Assembly: GCA_902766855.1 (NCBI GenBank)
Contig: CACXFE010000019.1
Coordinates: 1 to 26,710, forward strand
Direction: 5' to 3'
Length of the DNA: 26,710 nucleotides
From: Oscillospiraceae bacterium
Lineage (GTDB): Bacteria > Bacillota > Clostridia > Oscillospirales > Acutalibacteraceae
Every line of letters starts with the position of its first letter. Position 1 is the first letter of the stretch. Of this stretch, positions 1 to 8,647 are shown piece after piece. The position numbers were made by a program, and so were the translations under genes. The notes under the pieces are model-generated. The model was not told the DNA's origin and did not search any database. It saw nothing but the letters and a program-made list of their open reading frames with translations.

Positions 1-4
1 GATT

Positions 5-1090
5 TCAGCGGTTTACGGTGCGGACAATTTCTTTTAAGGTTTCCTGGTACCGCTCCATTTCTTCCACCAGTTTGAATTGGGTCCGCGCCCGCACAAGGTT
101 ATGCTCGGGATAGGCGGTTTTAAAATACACATCGCCCTCTAAATAATCCGCTAAAAAGCGCATGCCGCATTCAATCGTCATCATTTTGGCGCCTTCTGGC
201 AAAAGCAAAACCTCGCTTTCGGTCAGGCGGTGACCGGCGCCCGTTAAAAACCCTTCGGTATAGACTTTGAACAAATCAAGATCAAGCCGCACTCGGTCAA
301 GATCCTGCTCATCCTCCGCGGCGGTGCTGGCGCCGAAACGGATCGCGTCACCGAAATCGGTGACCGAAAAACCGGGCATGATGGTGTCAAGATCAATCAC
401 GCAGAGTGCCTTGCGGGTGACGGCGTCCAACATGACATTGTTGGATTTGGTGTCATTATGGCTGACGCGGAGAGGAAGATCGCCTTTCCGGCTGGCTTCA
501 AGCAACAGCGGATAAAAATCGGCGCGGGCTTTCACAAAGGCGATTTCTTTCTGTGCGGCGGCCGCTCTGCCAAGCGGATCGCGTTCAAGCGCCTGTAAAA
601 AATCCCGGTAGCGTTTGGGGGTGTTGTGAAAATCGGGGATGGTTTCGTGCAGGGTTTCGGCGGGGAAGGAAGAAAGATCCCGTTGAAATTTGCCGAACGC
701 CGCGGCGCATTCGTAAAAATCCGCCGGAGATTCCACCCGGTCAAGGCAAATCGAGTTTTCAAGAAACAGGTAAACCCGCCAGAAATCTCCCTGCGGATCA
801 TGATAAAAAGAATCGCCGCTCAAAGTGGGAACCAGCGTCAGCACTTCGCGGGGATCGCGGGCGTTTCGGCGCAGGAACGCGGTAACGCGCTCAATGTTTT
901 CCATCAGCAGCGCCGGCTCTTTAAAAACAAAGTGATTGATCGCCTGCAAAATATAGCGCTTTTGATCGGTCGTGACAAGATAGGTATCGTTAATATGCCC
1001 GTTTCCGTAAGGGGCGAACGAAACGGGAGTGCCTTCCAAACAAAACTGCCGTAGGGCTTGTTTGATTTGAGAGTCCGGCTTTTTCGGCAT
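5..1090 (-). CDS. NahK-like N-acetylhexosamine/sugar kinase (APH fold)
   Basis: A 361-residue phosphotransferase of the aminoglycoside/choline-kinase fold, complete at both ends. Seen: the N-lobe motif YGNGHINDTYLV (28–39), the catalytic-loop motif HNDTKSNNVMLD (211–222, catalytic Asp213 and metal-binding Asn218), the metal-binding VIDLDT (231–236), and DFGDAIRFGAST (245–256). These match the N-acetylhexosamine 1-kinase (NahK) branch better than antibiotic kinases. Family members phosphorylate GlcNAc/GalNAc at C1 in the cytoplasm with ATP. The ATG at 1090 is preceded by GAAAGG at 1101–1106, about 10 nt away. It is divergent from a PocR/AraC regulator, which may control it. The family is clear; the exact sugar is inferred, and a general sugar or homoserine-type kinase is the alternative. 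Confidence 0.7.
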   Translation of the reverse strand: MPKKPDSQIKQALRQFCLEGTPVSFAPYGNGHINDTYLVTTDQKRYILQAINHFVFKEPALLMENIERVTAFLRRNARDPREVLTLVPTLSGDSFYHDPQGDFWRVYLFLENSICLDRVESPADFYECAAAFGKFQRDLSSFPAETLHETIPDFHNTPKRYRDFLQALERDPLGRAAAAQKEIAFVKARADFYPLLLEASRKGDLPLRVSHNDTKSNNVMLDAVTRKALCVIDLDTIMPGFSVTDFGDAIRFGASTAAEDEQDLDRVRLDLDLFKVYTEGFLTGAGHRLTESEVLLLPEGAKMMTIECGMRFLADYLEGDVYFKTAYPEHNLVRARTQFKLVEEMERYQETLKEIVRTVNR

Positions 1091-1130
1091 TGTGCATCAT
1101 CCTTTCTGTTTTCAGTTTATCATTTTTGGC

Positions 1131-1159
1131 TTGCGCTTTTCAATAAAAAATAGTATACT
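1131..1159 (+). promoter_or_regulatory. Promoter of the PocR/AraC gene
   Basis: TTGCGC (1131–1136), a 17-nt spacer and TATACT (1154–1159) form a plausible sigma-A promoter, with transcription starting near 1166. The -10 box lies in the 8-bp palindrome AGTATACT, which could also bind a regulator. The start codon at 1210 follows AAAAGGGG at 6-nt spacing. No equally convincing promoter for the divergent kinase gene was found; a weak TTGAAA exists on the other strand. Confidence 0.5.
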
Positions 1160-1209
1160 TATTAGCAGAATATCACATTTTATTCTTTTTTTGAGAAAAG
1201 GGGAACCCT

Positions 1210-2037
1210 ATGCGCGAAGAGGAAGAAATCATGGGGCTGCTGAAAGACTTTCACGCGATTTCAGGTTTTCGCGTGTCGATCCATGATCCCGAGTATAATG
1301 AAATTTATTCCTACCCGAAGAAACTTTCCGCCTTTTGCACGGCGGTGCAGTCCGCGCCGGGCGGCATGGCCGCTTGCAAAGAAAACGACCGCAAGGCGTT
1401 CACCCGTGCCAAAAAAAGCGGCAGCACCACTTTTTATCGCTGCCACTGCGGGTTGACCGAGTCGGTCACACCGATTTATAATTTCGGGGAACTGACGGGC
1501 TTTTTAATGATCGGGCAAACGGCAGATGAAAGCCCGGAAACCGATAAGCGCATTTTAGCGGCGGGTGAACGGTTCATGGATACAGAACAAGCGCGGAAAC
1601 TGTGTGCGGCGATCCCACGGGTGAAAGAAGAGTTGCTGACTTCGTATATTTCGTTGATGACGGTGATCGCCGGGTATATCACCAAAACCAATAAATTGCA
1701 TTCGGGAAGCCGGAATATGGCCGCCTTGGTGCGGGAGTATATCAATTTGAATTATGCCAAAAAAATCTCGCTGGATACGCTGTGCCGGAAATTCGATTGC
1801 TGCAAATCCACTCTGATGACGGACTTTAAAAAGACCTATGGAGTGACGGTCAACGCCTATCTGACCGGGGTGCGGCTTTCCCAGGCGGAGCGGCAACTGG
1901 TAAAAACCAGCCTTTCGGTGAAGGAAATCGCCTCCTCCTGCGGGTTTACCGGGCAAAACTATTTTTCACGGGTGTTTGGCGAAAAGTACGGAATTTCTCC
2001 CACCGATTATCGGAAAAAACTGCGGAACGAATGTTGA
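1210..2037 (+). CDS. AraC-family regulator with PocR sensory domain
   Basis: A 275-residue transcription factor. Residues 1–150 are a PocR-type ligand-sensing domain: it opens with an LLKDFHAISGFRVSIHDP segment, then has the cysteine-bearing parts CTAVQS, AACKEND and FYRCHCGLTESVTPI, and the hydrophobic GELTGFLMIGQ strand. Residues 165–275 carry two AraC helix-turn-helix units, including CRKFDCCKSTLMTDFKKTYG and VKEIASSCGFTGQNYFSRVF. The first member of the family, PocR, controls propanediol/cobalamin genes; most others are uncharacterised and thought to sense small hydrocarbons or sugars. The ATG at 1210 follows AAAAGGGG. It is divergent from the NahK-like kinase, its likeliest local target by inference. 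Confidence 0.85.
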   Translation: MREEEEIMGLLKDFHAISGFRVSIHDPEYNEIYSYPKKLSAFCTAVQSAPGGMAACKENDRKAFTRAKKSGSTTFYRCHCGLTESVTPIYNFGELTGFLMIGQTADESPETDKRILAAGERFMDTEQARKLCAAIPRVKEELLTSYISLMTVIAGYITKTNKLHSGSRNMAALVREYINLNYAKKISLDTLCRKFDCCKSTLMTDFKKTYGVTVNAYLTGVRLSQAERQLVKTSLSVKEIASSCGFTGQNYFSRVFGEKYGISPTDYRKKLRNEC

Positions 2038-2061
2038 AATCTTGAAAAAGTATGGTACAAT
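2034..2061 (+). promoter_or_regulatory. Candidate ymdB operon promoter
   Basis: TTGAAA (2034–2039), 16 nt, then TACAAT (2056–2061). The -35 box overlaps the stop codon of the AraC gene. Predicted initiation near 2067–2069 would leave only about 8 nt before the ATG at 2076 and would begin downstream of the ATG at 2064. The transcript would thus be nearly leaderless. Confidence 0.5.
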
Positions 2062-2075
2062 AGATGAGTAATTGT

Positions 2076-2852
2076 ATGAAAGTATTGGCAATCGGGGATG
2101 TGTGCGGCTCAATCGGGTGCCGCAAGGTGATGGAAACCTTGCCCCGGCTTAAAAAAGAAAAATCGATCGATCTTGTGATCGTTAACGGTGAAAACTCGGC
2201 CGATGGAAACGGCATCACTCCCGAAAGCGCCGAATCGCTCTTGGCGGCGGGGGCGGATGTGATCACCGGAGGCAATCATTCTTTGCGCCGTAAATCCGCG
2301 TACCCGCTATTGGAAAGCAATCCTTTTTTACTGCGGCCGCATAATCTGCCTGCCGAGGCAGGGCAGGGGTATACGGTGGTGGATCTCGGGTATATGCTGG
2401 TTGCGGTGATCAATCTGTGCGGTGTGTACGGAATGGAAAAATGCGGCGCTTCTTCTCCCTTTGCGGCGGCGGATGAACTGATCGCCCGCGCCGGTGGTGA
2501 CGGGGCAAGGGTGATCATCGTGGATTTTCATGCCGAGGCCACCAGTGAAAAAAAGGCGCTCGGATTTTATTTGGATGGGCGCGTGTCCGCTTTTTTCGGC
2601 ACGCATACCCATGTGCAAACGGCGGATGCCGCCATTCTCTCCGGCGGCACGGGGTATTTGACCGACCTTGGCATGACCGGGCCGACCGACTCGGTGTTGG
2701 GGGTAAAAAAAGAAATCATCATTTCTCGTTTGAAAGACGGCGGAACGGATAAATTCATGCTGGCGGACGGGCCGTGCGAAATGGACGCTTGTGTATTTAC
2801 CATCGATCGGGCAACGGGAAAAACCGTCATGATCGAGCGGATGATCGTATGA
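2076..2852 (+). CDS. ymdB: YmdB-type metallophosphoesterase (2',3'-cNMP phosphodiesterase)
   Basis: A 258-residue protein of the TIGR00282 family. Bacillus YmdB hydrolyses cyclic nucleotides with a dinuclear metal centre and influences motility/biofilm decisions. Seen: N-terminal MKVLAIGDVCG with the first metal Asp, NGENSADGNGI with the bridging Asn, GGNHS, VDFHAEATSEK with the catalytic His region, and GTHTHVQTAD with two His ligands. Length and order are normal. The ATG at 2076 gives the family's usual N-terminus; an in-frame ATG at 2064 would add four residues. Neither has a recognisable ribosome site. It is first in an operon ending in recG. Confidence 0.88.
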   Translation: MKVLAIGDVCGSIGCRKVMETLPRLKKEKSIDLVIVNGENSADGNGITPESAESLLAAGADVITGGNHSLRRKSAYPLLESNPFLLRPHNLPAEAGQGYTVVDLGYMLVAVINLCGVYGMEKCGASSPFAAADELIARAGGDGARVIIVDFHAEATSEKKALGFYLDGRVSAFFGTHTHVQTADAAILSGGTGYLTDLGMTGPTDSVLGVKKEIIISRLKDGGTDKFMLADGPCEMDACVFTIDRATGKTVMIERMIV

Positions 2853-2874
2853 GTATCAGAAAGGGCGAAAGCCG

Positions 2875-4506
2875 ATGAAAATGATCAAAACAAGTTTTAT
2901 GCTCTTTTGCGGGATCGCCTTGATCCTGTTGTCTTCTTGCCGCGCTCTGCCGGAAGGGGCTTCTTCTTCCGCGCCGGAGCCGGAGAAGACCCCCGCTGCC
3001 GTGCGGGATCATATCACATTGCTGTATTCCGCCTCGGATTCTTTTGATCCTTATAAAGTGAAAACGGAGGTCAATCGCCAATTATGCCGGTTGCTTTATG
3101 AGCCGCTGGTGAAAACCGATAACGCTTTTCGCCCGGTGTATTGCCTTGCGCAAAGTGCTGAAATTCGGGGGACTACCTGTACCGTTACGCTGAAAAACCG
3201 CCTGTTTTCTGACGGGACGGTGCTGTCGGCGGAGGATGTGGTGTATTCGTTCGGGTTGGCGAAAAATTCGGAATCGGAGTATCGTTATAAATTGTATGAA
3301 GCGGCTTCGGTATCCGCGGCAAATTCTGCGACCGTGGTTTTTAAAATGACCAAAGCGGATCCGTATTTCCTCAATTTATTGGATTTTCCCATTATCAAGC
3401 GCGGCTCTGAAAAGCGCACCGATACCGACAGTGTTTCTCTGCCGCCGATCGGGTGCGGGCGGTATGTATCAGACGACGCGCGCACGAAATTAACATTGAA
3501 TACCGTTTCATTCGGGAATGCCGCCGCGATCAAGGAGGTGCGCCTGATCAACGCACCTGACGCGGAATCGGTTTCACACTATGTGGAAGTGAACGCCGCC
3601 GATCTTTATTACAGCGATATTTCGGATGGGAAGATCATTCGGATGAGCGGCAACAAGAAAGATATTCAGTTGAATCATCTGGTGGCGGTGGCGGTCAATC
3701 GAGGCGACGGCGCACTGCGTCAAGGGGCGCTTCGGCAGGCGCTTTCCGCCGGCATTGACCGTGAGAAGATCTGCCGCGAGAGTTATTATAACAATGCGAT
3801 ACCGGCAAACGGCTTTTTTAACCCGGTTTGGGAGCCGGTCAAAGCAAGCCAAAATATAGAAACTGTTGCAAATCGAGAAATAAGTATTGCGAATTTGGAA
3901 AAAATAGGATATAATGATATAGATCATGCGGGAATTCGCAAAAATGCAAACGGCTCCGCTCTTTCTTTCCGGCTGATCGTAAACAGTGAAAACCGTATGC
4001 GGGTATCCGCCGCTAACAGGATCGCGGAAGCGCTTGCCGAGTGCGGCATCCGCATTCAGGTGAGCGAAATGAAGTATGCGGATTATCTCGCGGCGCTGAC
4101 GGCCGGTCAGTTTCAACTGGCATTGGTGGAAGTTGCCGTGACGCCGAATATGGATCTTTCCGCTTTAACGCTGGAAGGGGGAAGCGCGGCTTTCGGTTTC
4201 GCCCCGAAAAGCGATAAAACCGGGAAAGCAGAAACCGGCGATCCATCCGATCCATCGCCGGAAGGGAATGCTGCCGCGCAAGAAGCGGAGGAGGTTTCGG
4301 CTTTGCCGAAGTTGGTCGAAGGGTTTTATAACGGCGGCAATACGCTGGCGGATCTTTCCGAAGCCTTGCAAAACGAAATGCCTTTTATCCCGGTTTGTTA
4401 CAGGACCGGCGTACTCTTTTATCATGACGAGATCGAAAATGTAACGGACTCTTCGATGAGTGACATTTATTTTTCGATCACCTCATATACGATTCATCAA
4501 CAATAA
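2875..4506 (+). CDS. Family 5 solute-binding lipoprotein (oligopeptide/nickel type)
   Basis: A 543-residue extracellular substrate-binding protein of the SBP_bac_5 (OppA/DppA) class. Residues 1–22 form a lipoprotein signal with lipobox LSSC, so Cys22 would be lipidated and the protein tethered outside the membrane. A Ser/Pro/Glu linker follows, then the family segment with LLYEPLVKTD and LSAEDVVYSFGLAK. Later there is a second lobe with an ALRQALSAGIDREKIC region. Around residues 438–478 lies a low-complexity Pro/Ser/Gly/Glu-rich insert unusual for the family. It sits 22 nt after ymdB and 17 nt before yloU. No permease or ATPase genes are nearby, so its transporter partner is elsewhere or it acts as a sensor. 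Substrate unknown. Confidence 0.85.
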   Translation: MKMIKTSFMLFCGIALILLSSCRALPEGASSSAPEPEKTPAAVRDHITLLYSASDSFDPYKVKTEVNRQLCRLLYEPLVKTDNAFRPVYCLAQSAEIRGTTCTVTLKNRLFSDGTVLSAEDVVYSFGLAKNSESEYRYKLYEAASVSAANSATVVFKMTKADPYFLNLLDFPIIKRGSEKRTDTDSVSLPPIGCGRYVSDDARTKLTLNTVSFGNAAAIKEVRLINAPDAESVSHYVEVNAADLYYSDISDGKIIRMSGNKKDIQLNHLVAVAVNRGDGALRQGALRQALSAGIDREKICRESYYNNAIPANGFFNPVWEPVKASQNIETVANREISIANLEKIGYNDIDHAGIRKNANGSALSFRLIVNSENRMRVSAANRIAEALAECGIRIQVSEMKYADYLAALTAGQFQLALVEVAVTPNMDLSALTLEGGSAAFGFAPKSDKTGKAETGDPSDPSPEGNAAAQEAEEVSALPKLVEGFYNGGNTLADLSEALQNEMPFIPVCYRTGVLFYHDEIENVTDSSMSDIYFSITSYTIHQQ

Positions 4507-4523
4507 AACAGGAGGAAGCAGTT

Positions 4524-4874
4524 ATGATCGCTTATGAAACAAGACTCGGTAAAATTGATATTTCCGAAACCTATCTTTCCAAACTGATCGGGCACGAAGT
4601 CACCGGCTGTTTCGGCGTGGTCGGCATGGTGCCGAGCGGCAATCGCCAGCGGATCTTCAATCGCCTTTCCGGCAAAGAAAACCCGGATACCGGCATTGTG
4701 GTGACGGGGAACGCCGATACCATCGAAGTGGAATTGCACATTGTTGTGACTTACGGAATGAATATCAATGCCATTGCAAACAGCATTACGGAAAAAGTAA
4801 AATATGTTGTGGCGGCGCAGGCGGGTATCACCGTCAGCCGCGTCACGATTAAGATAGACGGCATCAAAGAATAA
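4524..4874 (+). CDS. yloU: Asp23/Gls24-family protein YloU
   Basis: A 116-residue protein with the Asp23/Gls24 fold spanning most of its length: GKIDISETYLSKLIGHEVTG at the start, VELHIVVTYGMNINAIANSI in the middle, and a C-terminal VSRVTIKIDGI strand. Staphylococcal Asp23 is a membrane-associated cell-envelope homeostasis protein; YloU is the small housekeeping form found beside the DAK2-domain kinase gene in most Firmicutes, as here. The ATG follows AGGAGG with ideal spacing. No transmembrane segment is visible, so it is cytoplasmic or peripheral. Confidence 0.9.
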   Translation: MIAYETRLGKIDISETYLSKLIGHEVTGCFGVVGMVPSGNRQRIFNRLSGKENPDTGIVVTGNADTIEVELHIVVTYGMNINAIANSITEKVKYVVAAQAGITVSRVTIKIDGIKE

Positions 4875-4886
4875 TCAACATCAATG

Positions 4887-4905
4887 CCGGCCGGTATCCG
4901 GTCGG
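4887..4905 (+). other. Intercistronic hairpin between yloU and fakA
   Basis: Two 8-nt arms (4887–4894 and 4898–4905) pair with one G:U around a 3-nt loop. There is no U-run, so it is not a terminator. It ends 5 nt before the AAGGAG ribosome site at 4911–4916. It could stabilise or process the mRNA or modulate fakA translation; the effect is inferred. Confidence 0.55.
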
Positions 4906-4924
4906 TCTGCAAGGAGTGTTCTAT

Positions 4925-6601
4925 TTGTTTAACGGAGATACCCTGCGCGACGCGATTCTTTCCGCCGCGAACAATATCAGCAATCACCGCAAGCAGGTCG
5001 ATGACCTGAATGTTTTCCCTGTGCCGGACGGCGATACCGGCACCAACATGTCGATGACGCTTGCCAATTCCGCAAGAGAACTGGAAAAAATCTCCGGCGA
5101 AACGGCCGGGGCGGTTGCCCGGATCAACGCGGCGGCTTTGCTGCGTGGCGCACGGGGCAATTCCGGCGTGATCACCTCGCTGTTGTTCCGCGGGTTTTCC
5201 AAAGGAATCGGCGAAGAAGAATGCGTAACGCCGCAAAACCTGGCGGCGGCGTTTGAGGCGGGCGTGAAAGCCGCTTATAAGGCAGTCATGAAACCGACGG
5301 AGGGCACCATTTTAACCGTGGCGCGCGTGGCGTCGGAAGCGGCAAGAGAGGCTTGCGATGGAGGGAAAGACGCACTGGATGTTTTCGCCGCGGCGATCGG
5401 CGGCGCAAAAGCCGCTCTCGCACAAACACCGGAATTATTGCCGGTATTAAAAAAGGCGGGCGTGGTTGATGCCGGCGGGCAAGGTTTTGTGATTATTTTG
5501 GAAGGGATGATGTCGGTCTTTCAGAACGGCGTGATCATTGCATCCGAAACGGCTCCCGAAGCACCCGCGACCGAGGAAGCGGAAGGGCGAAACGCGGCGG
5601 GTGAGTTTGAGAGTGAAATCACCTTTACTTACTGTACGGAATTTATCGTCAACCGCAGTGCGGAATGTGAAAAGCAGCCGCAGGAACTGCGCACCTTCCT
5701 TGAATCCATCGGGGATTGCGTGGTGGTTGTGGATGATGAGGAGATCATTAAAGTCCATGTGCATACCGATCACCCGGGCAACGCCATCGAAGAGGCGCTT
5801 ACCTTCGGGCAGTTGGTGCATTTGAAGATCGAGAATATGCGCGATCAGCATGAGCGCGCCAAGCACGATGCAAAGGAAGCCAAGAAAAAGCCGGCGAAAA
5901 ATGCCGACCGCACGGAAACTTTTGTTGCCGTGACCCCTACGAAGCCGGTCGGGTTTGTTTCGGTTTCAGCGGGGGACGGACTGGCGGAACTTTTCCGTGA
6001 TCTCGGCGTGGATACGGTCGTCAGCGGGGGACAGACCATGAACCCGAGTACCGATGATATTTTAAAAGCCATTGAATCCACCCCGGCGGAAACGGTTTTT
6101 GTATTGCCGAACAACAAGAATATCATCATGGCGGCGGAGCAAACCATTCCGATCAGCACTCGAAAGGTCATCGTGATCCACACCCGCACGATCCCGCAAG
6201 GCATTTCCGCCATGCTGTCGTTTGATCCCGAAAGCGATACCGAAAGCAACGCGATCGAAATGCAGAAAGCAACCGAGAGGATCGCCACCGGGCAGATCAC
6301 CTTTGCGGCACGCGACTCGGATTATGACGGGCATGCCATTAAAAAAGGCGAATTGCTGGCCTTGTTAGGCAGTAAAGTGGCCTTCACCGAAACCGAATTG
6401 AACAAAGCGGTGCTTCGCCTGTTGAAACAGATGATCAAGCGCGACAGTCAATTTGTCACTGTGATTTACGGGGAAGATGTGACTGACGAGCAGGCGGCAG
6501 AGTTGGAAGAACAGATTCAACAGAAATACGGCGCGAAGACCGAGATCACCTTGGTCAAAGGCGGTCAACCGATTTATTATTATATTCTTTCCGTGGAGTA
6601 A
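4925..6601 (+). CDS. fakA: Fatty-acid kinase catalytic subunit, DAK2 domain (YloV)
   Basis: A 558-residue protein. The N-terminal DAK2/DhaL domain carries VFPVPDGDTGTNMSMT, whose aspartates bind Mg-ATP, and ALLRGARGNSGVI. A middle FakA domain includes FTYCTEFIVN and VHVHTDHPGNAIE, and the C-terminal EDD-like domain contains the FVLPNNKNIIMAAEQ signature. In Gram-positives it phosphorylates exogenous fatty acids bound to a FakB (DegV) partner, which is not in this window. Start: AAGGAG at 4911–4916 is 8 nt from TTG 4925; an upstream in-frame GTG at 4916 overlaps the ribosome site itself and is less likely. A charged Lys/Ala-rich linker lies near residue 320. Confidence 0.9.
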   Translation: MFNGDTLRDAILSAANNISNHRKQVDDLNVFPVPDGDTGTNMSMTLANSARELEKISGETAGAVARINAAALLRGARGNSGVITSLLFRGFSKGIGEEECVTPQNLAAAFEAGVKAAYKAVMKPTEGTILTVARVASEAAREACDGGKDALDVFAAAIGGAKAALAQTPELLPVLKKAGVVDAGGQGFVIILEGMMSVFQNGVIIASETAPEAPATEEAEGRNAAGEFESEITFTYCTEFIVNRSAECEKQPQELRTFLESIGDCVVVVDDEEIIKVHVHTDHPGNAIEEALTFGQLVHLKIENMRDQHERAKHDAKEAKKKPAKNADRTETFVAVTPTKPVGFVSVSAGDGLAELFRDLGVDTVVSGGQTMNPSTDDILKAIESTPAETVFVLPNNKNIIMAAEQTIPISTRKVIVIHTRTIPQGISAMLSFDPESDTESNAIEMQKATERIATGQITFAARDSDYDGHAIKKGELLALLGSKVAFTETELNKAVLRLLKQMIKRDSQFVTVIYGEDVTDEQAAELEEQIQQKYGAKTEITLVKGGQPIYYYILSVE

Positions 6602-6619
6602 AAAAAGGGGGTGCGCCTG

Positions 6620-8647
6620 TTGCCGGATCTGAATACCGATATTCAGTATTTAAAAGGCGTAGGAGAAAAGAGAGCCGCCCTGTTACGCAAAAAAGGCATC
6701 GACAGTGTCGGTGCCTTATTGCGTTTTTATCCGCGTGCGTATCTGGATTGGCGCGCGGTTTGCCCGGTTGCGGAATGTCCGTTTTATGAGAACGCGGTAG
6801 TTAAAGCCAAAATCATCACCCCCGTGCAGGAGCATTTTATCCGCCGGGGAATGGTGCTGTATAAATTTTTGGCGGAGGACGCAAGCGGAAGATTTTCGGT
6901 AACGCTTTTTAATCAAAAATATTTAGCACAGAAACTGCATACCGGGAGCGAGTATTTGTTTTACGGCAGGGTGGGCGGCGACTTTGCCATGCGGGAAATG
7001 GCTTCGCCGCGTATTGCGGAAGCGGGCAATAACGGGATCGAGCCGATTTATTCCGCCACGGCGGGGTTGCCTTCTTCCTTGATCGGAAAAGCGGTACATA
7101 ACGCGCTGGCGCTTTGCCCCTCTCTGCCCGAAATTTTGCCCGAAGAAATGCGGCAGCGCCTGCAATTATGCGGGGTGGCGCAGGCAGTTGCCGATATTCA
7201 TTTCCCCAAAACGCCGGAGGCGCTTGAAGCGGCTAAGCGGCGCTTGGTGTTTGAAGAACTCTTTGTATTACAAACCGGGCTTTCCTTTTTAAAGAAGCGT
7301 AAGCGCGGGACCACCGGGTTTGCGATCCGGCAAAATGTTTTGCCTGCGTTTGAAAAGTCGCTTTCCTTTACCCTGACCGGGGCGCAGAAGCGGGTGATCG
7401 GGGAATGCCTTGCGGATATGGCGACCGATCGCCCGATGAATCGCCTGGTGCAGGGGGATGTTGGCAGCGGTAAAACCGCGGTGGCGGCGGCGCTTTGTTA
7501 TATCTCTGCAAAAAACGGTTTTCAATCGGCCTTTATGGCACCGACCGAAATTCTGGCGGAGCAGCATTTCAGAACGATGCAATCGCTGACGGAGCAAAGC
7601 GGCATTCGCTGTGCTTTGCTGACCGGCTCGATGACGCGCAAGCAGAAAAATGAAGTTAAAGCGGAATTGAGCGCGGGAAAGATCGATGTTGCGGTGGGAA
7701 CGCACGCGCTCTTGTCGGATGATGTGGAGTTTCGGAAACTCGGCCTTGTGATCACCGATGAACAGCATCGTTTCGGGGTGGCACAGCGGGGCAAACTGTC
7801 TTCCAAAGGGCAAAACCCGCATACCTTGGTCATGTCCGCCACGCCGATCCCACGGACTTTGGGGTTGATCATCTACGGTGATCTTGATATCAGCGTGATC
7901 GATGAATACCCGAAAGGGCGGCAAAAAATCGCCACCTATTTGGTGGATTCCTCTTATCATGAACGGCTGTATGCCTATATCAAAAAATTCTTGAACGAGG
8001 GCAGGCAAGGATATATCGTCTGCCCGCTGGTGGAAGAAAACGAGGCGCTTGGGATCAAATCCGCAAGCGAATACTATGAAGAACTGTCAAGCGGGGCTTT
8101 TGCCGGTTATCGCTTGGGATTGCTGCACGGAAAAATGCCTGCAAAAGAAAAAGACGCCGTGATGCGGCGCTTTGCACAGGGGGAAGTGCAGTTGTTGATC
8201 GCTACCACCGTGATCGAGGTGGGGATTGATGTGCCGAACGCGGTGGTGATGGTGATTGAAAACGCCGAGCGTTTCGGGCTTTCTCAACTGCATCAACTGC
8301 GCGGCCGGATCGGGCGCGGGCAGAATGCCTCTTCCTGTATTATGGTTTCCGATGCGCATAGCGCGGACACTATGGCGCGTCTTCAAGTGATCCGCTCCAC
8401 CAATGACGGGTTTCGCATTGCGGATGAGGATCTGAAATTGCGCGGGCCGGGGGATTTTCTCGGGAACCGCCAGCACGGTTTGCCGGATATGAAGATCGCG
8501 GATTTATTTGCCGATTGCGAGATTCTGCACACGGCGGGGCTGGAATCCGAGCGGCTTTTGAAGGAAGATCCGCGTTTGGAAAGGCCGGAACACGCAGCCC
8601 TTCGTAACGCGGTAGCGGAACTATACCGGAAACTCAATCAAAATTAA
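6620..8647 (+). CDS. recG: ATP-dependent DNA helicase RecG
   Basis: A 675-residue RecG, which reverses stalled forks and processes branched DNA. Seen: N-terminal wedge region starting DIQYLKGVGEKRAALLRKKG, an OB-like part, Walker A GDVGSGKT (about residue 280), the DEQH box in ITDEQHRFGVAQRGKL (about 380), MSATPIPRTL, and helicase C-terminal motifs ATTVIEVGIDVPNA and QLRGRIGRG, then the C-terminal GPGDFLGNRQHG. Start: the G-run at 6607–6611 is 8 nt from TTG 6620, giving an MPDLNTDIQ N-terminus; the in-frame GTG at 6611 would overlap the ribosome site. Its 3' end overlaps the convergent rluA gene by 14 bp. Confidence 0.95.
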   Translation: MPDLNTDIQYLKGVGEKRAALLRKKGIDSVGALLRFYPRAYLDWRAVCPVAECPFYENAVVKAKIITPVQEHFIRRGMVLYKFLAEDASGRFSVTLFNQKYLAQKLHTGSEYLFYGRVGGDFAMREMASPRIAEAGNNGIEPIYSATAGLPSSLIGKAVHNALALCPSLPEILPEEMRQRLQLCGVAQAVADIHFPKTPEALEAAKRRLVFEELFVLQTGLSFLKKRKRGTTGFAIRQNVLPAFEKSLSFTLTGAQKRVIGECLADMATDRPMNRLVQGDVGSGKTAVAAALCYISAKNGFQSAFMAPTEILAEQHFRTMQSLTEQSGIRCALLTGSMTRKQKNEVKAELSAGKIDVAVGTHALLSDDVEFRKLGLVITDEQHRFGVAQRGKLSSKGQNPHTLVMSATPIPRTLGLIIYGDLDISVIDEYPKGRQKIATYLVDSSYHERLYAYIKKFLNEGRQGYIVCPLVEENEALGIKSASEYYEELSSGAFAGYRLGLLHGKMPAKEKDAVMRRFAQGEVQLLIATTVIEVGIDVPNAVVMVIENAERFGLSQLHQLRGRIGRGQNASSCIMVSDAHSADTMARLQVIRSTNDGFRIADEDLKLRGPGDFLGNRQHGLPDMKIADLFADCEILHTAGLESERLLKEDPRLERPEHAALRNAVAELYRKLNQN

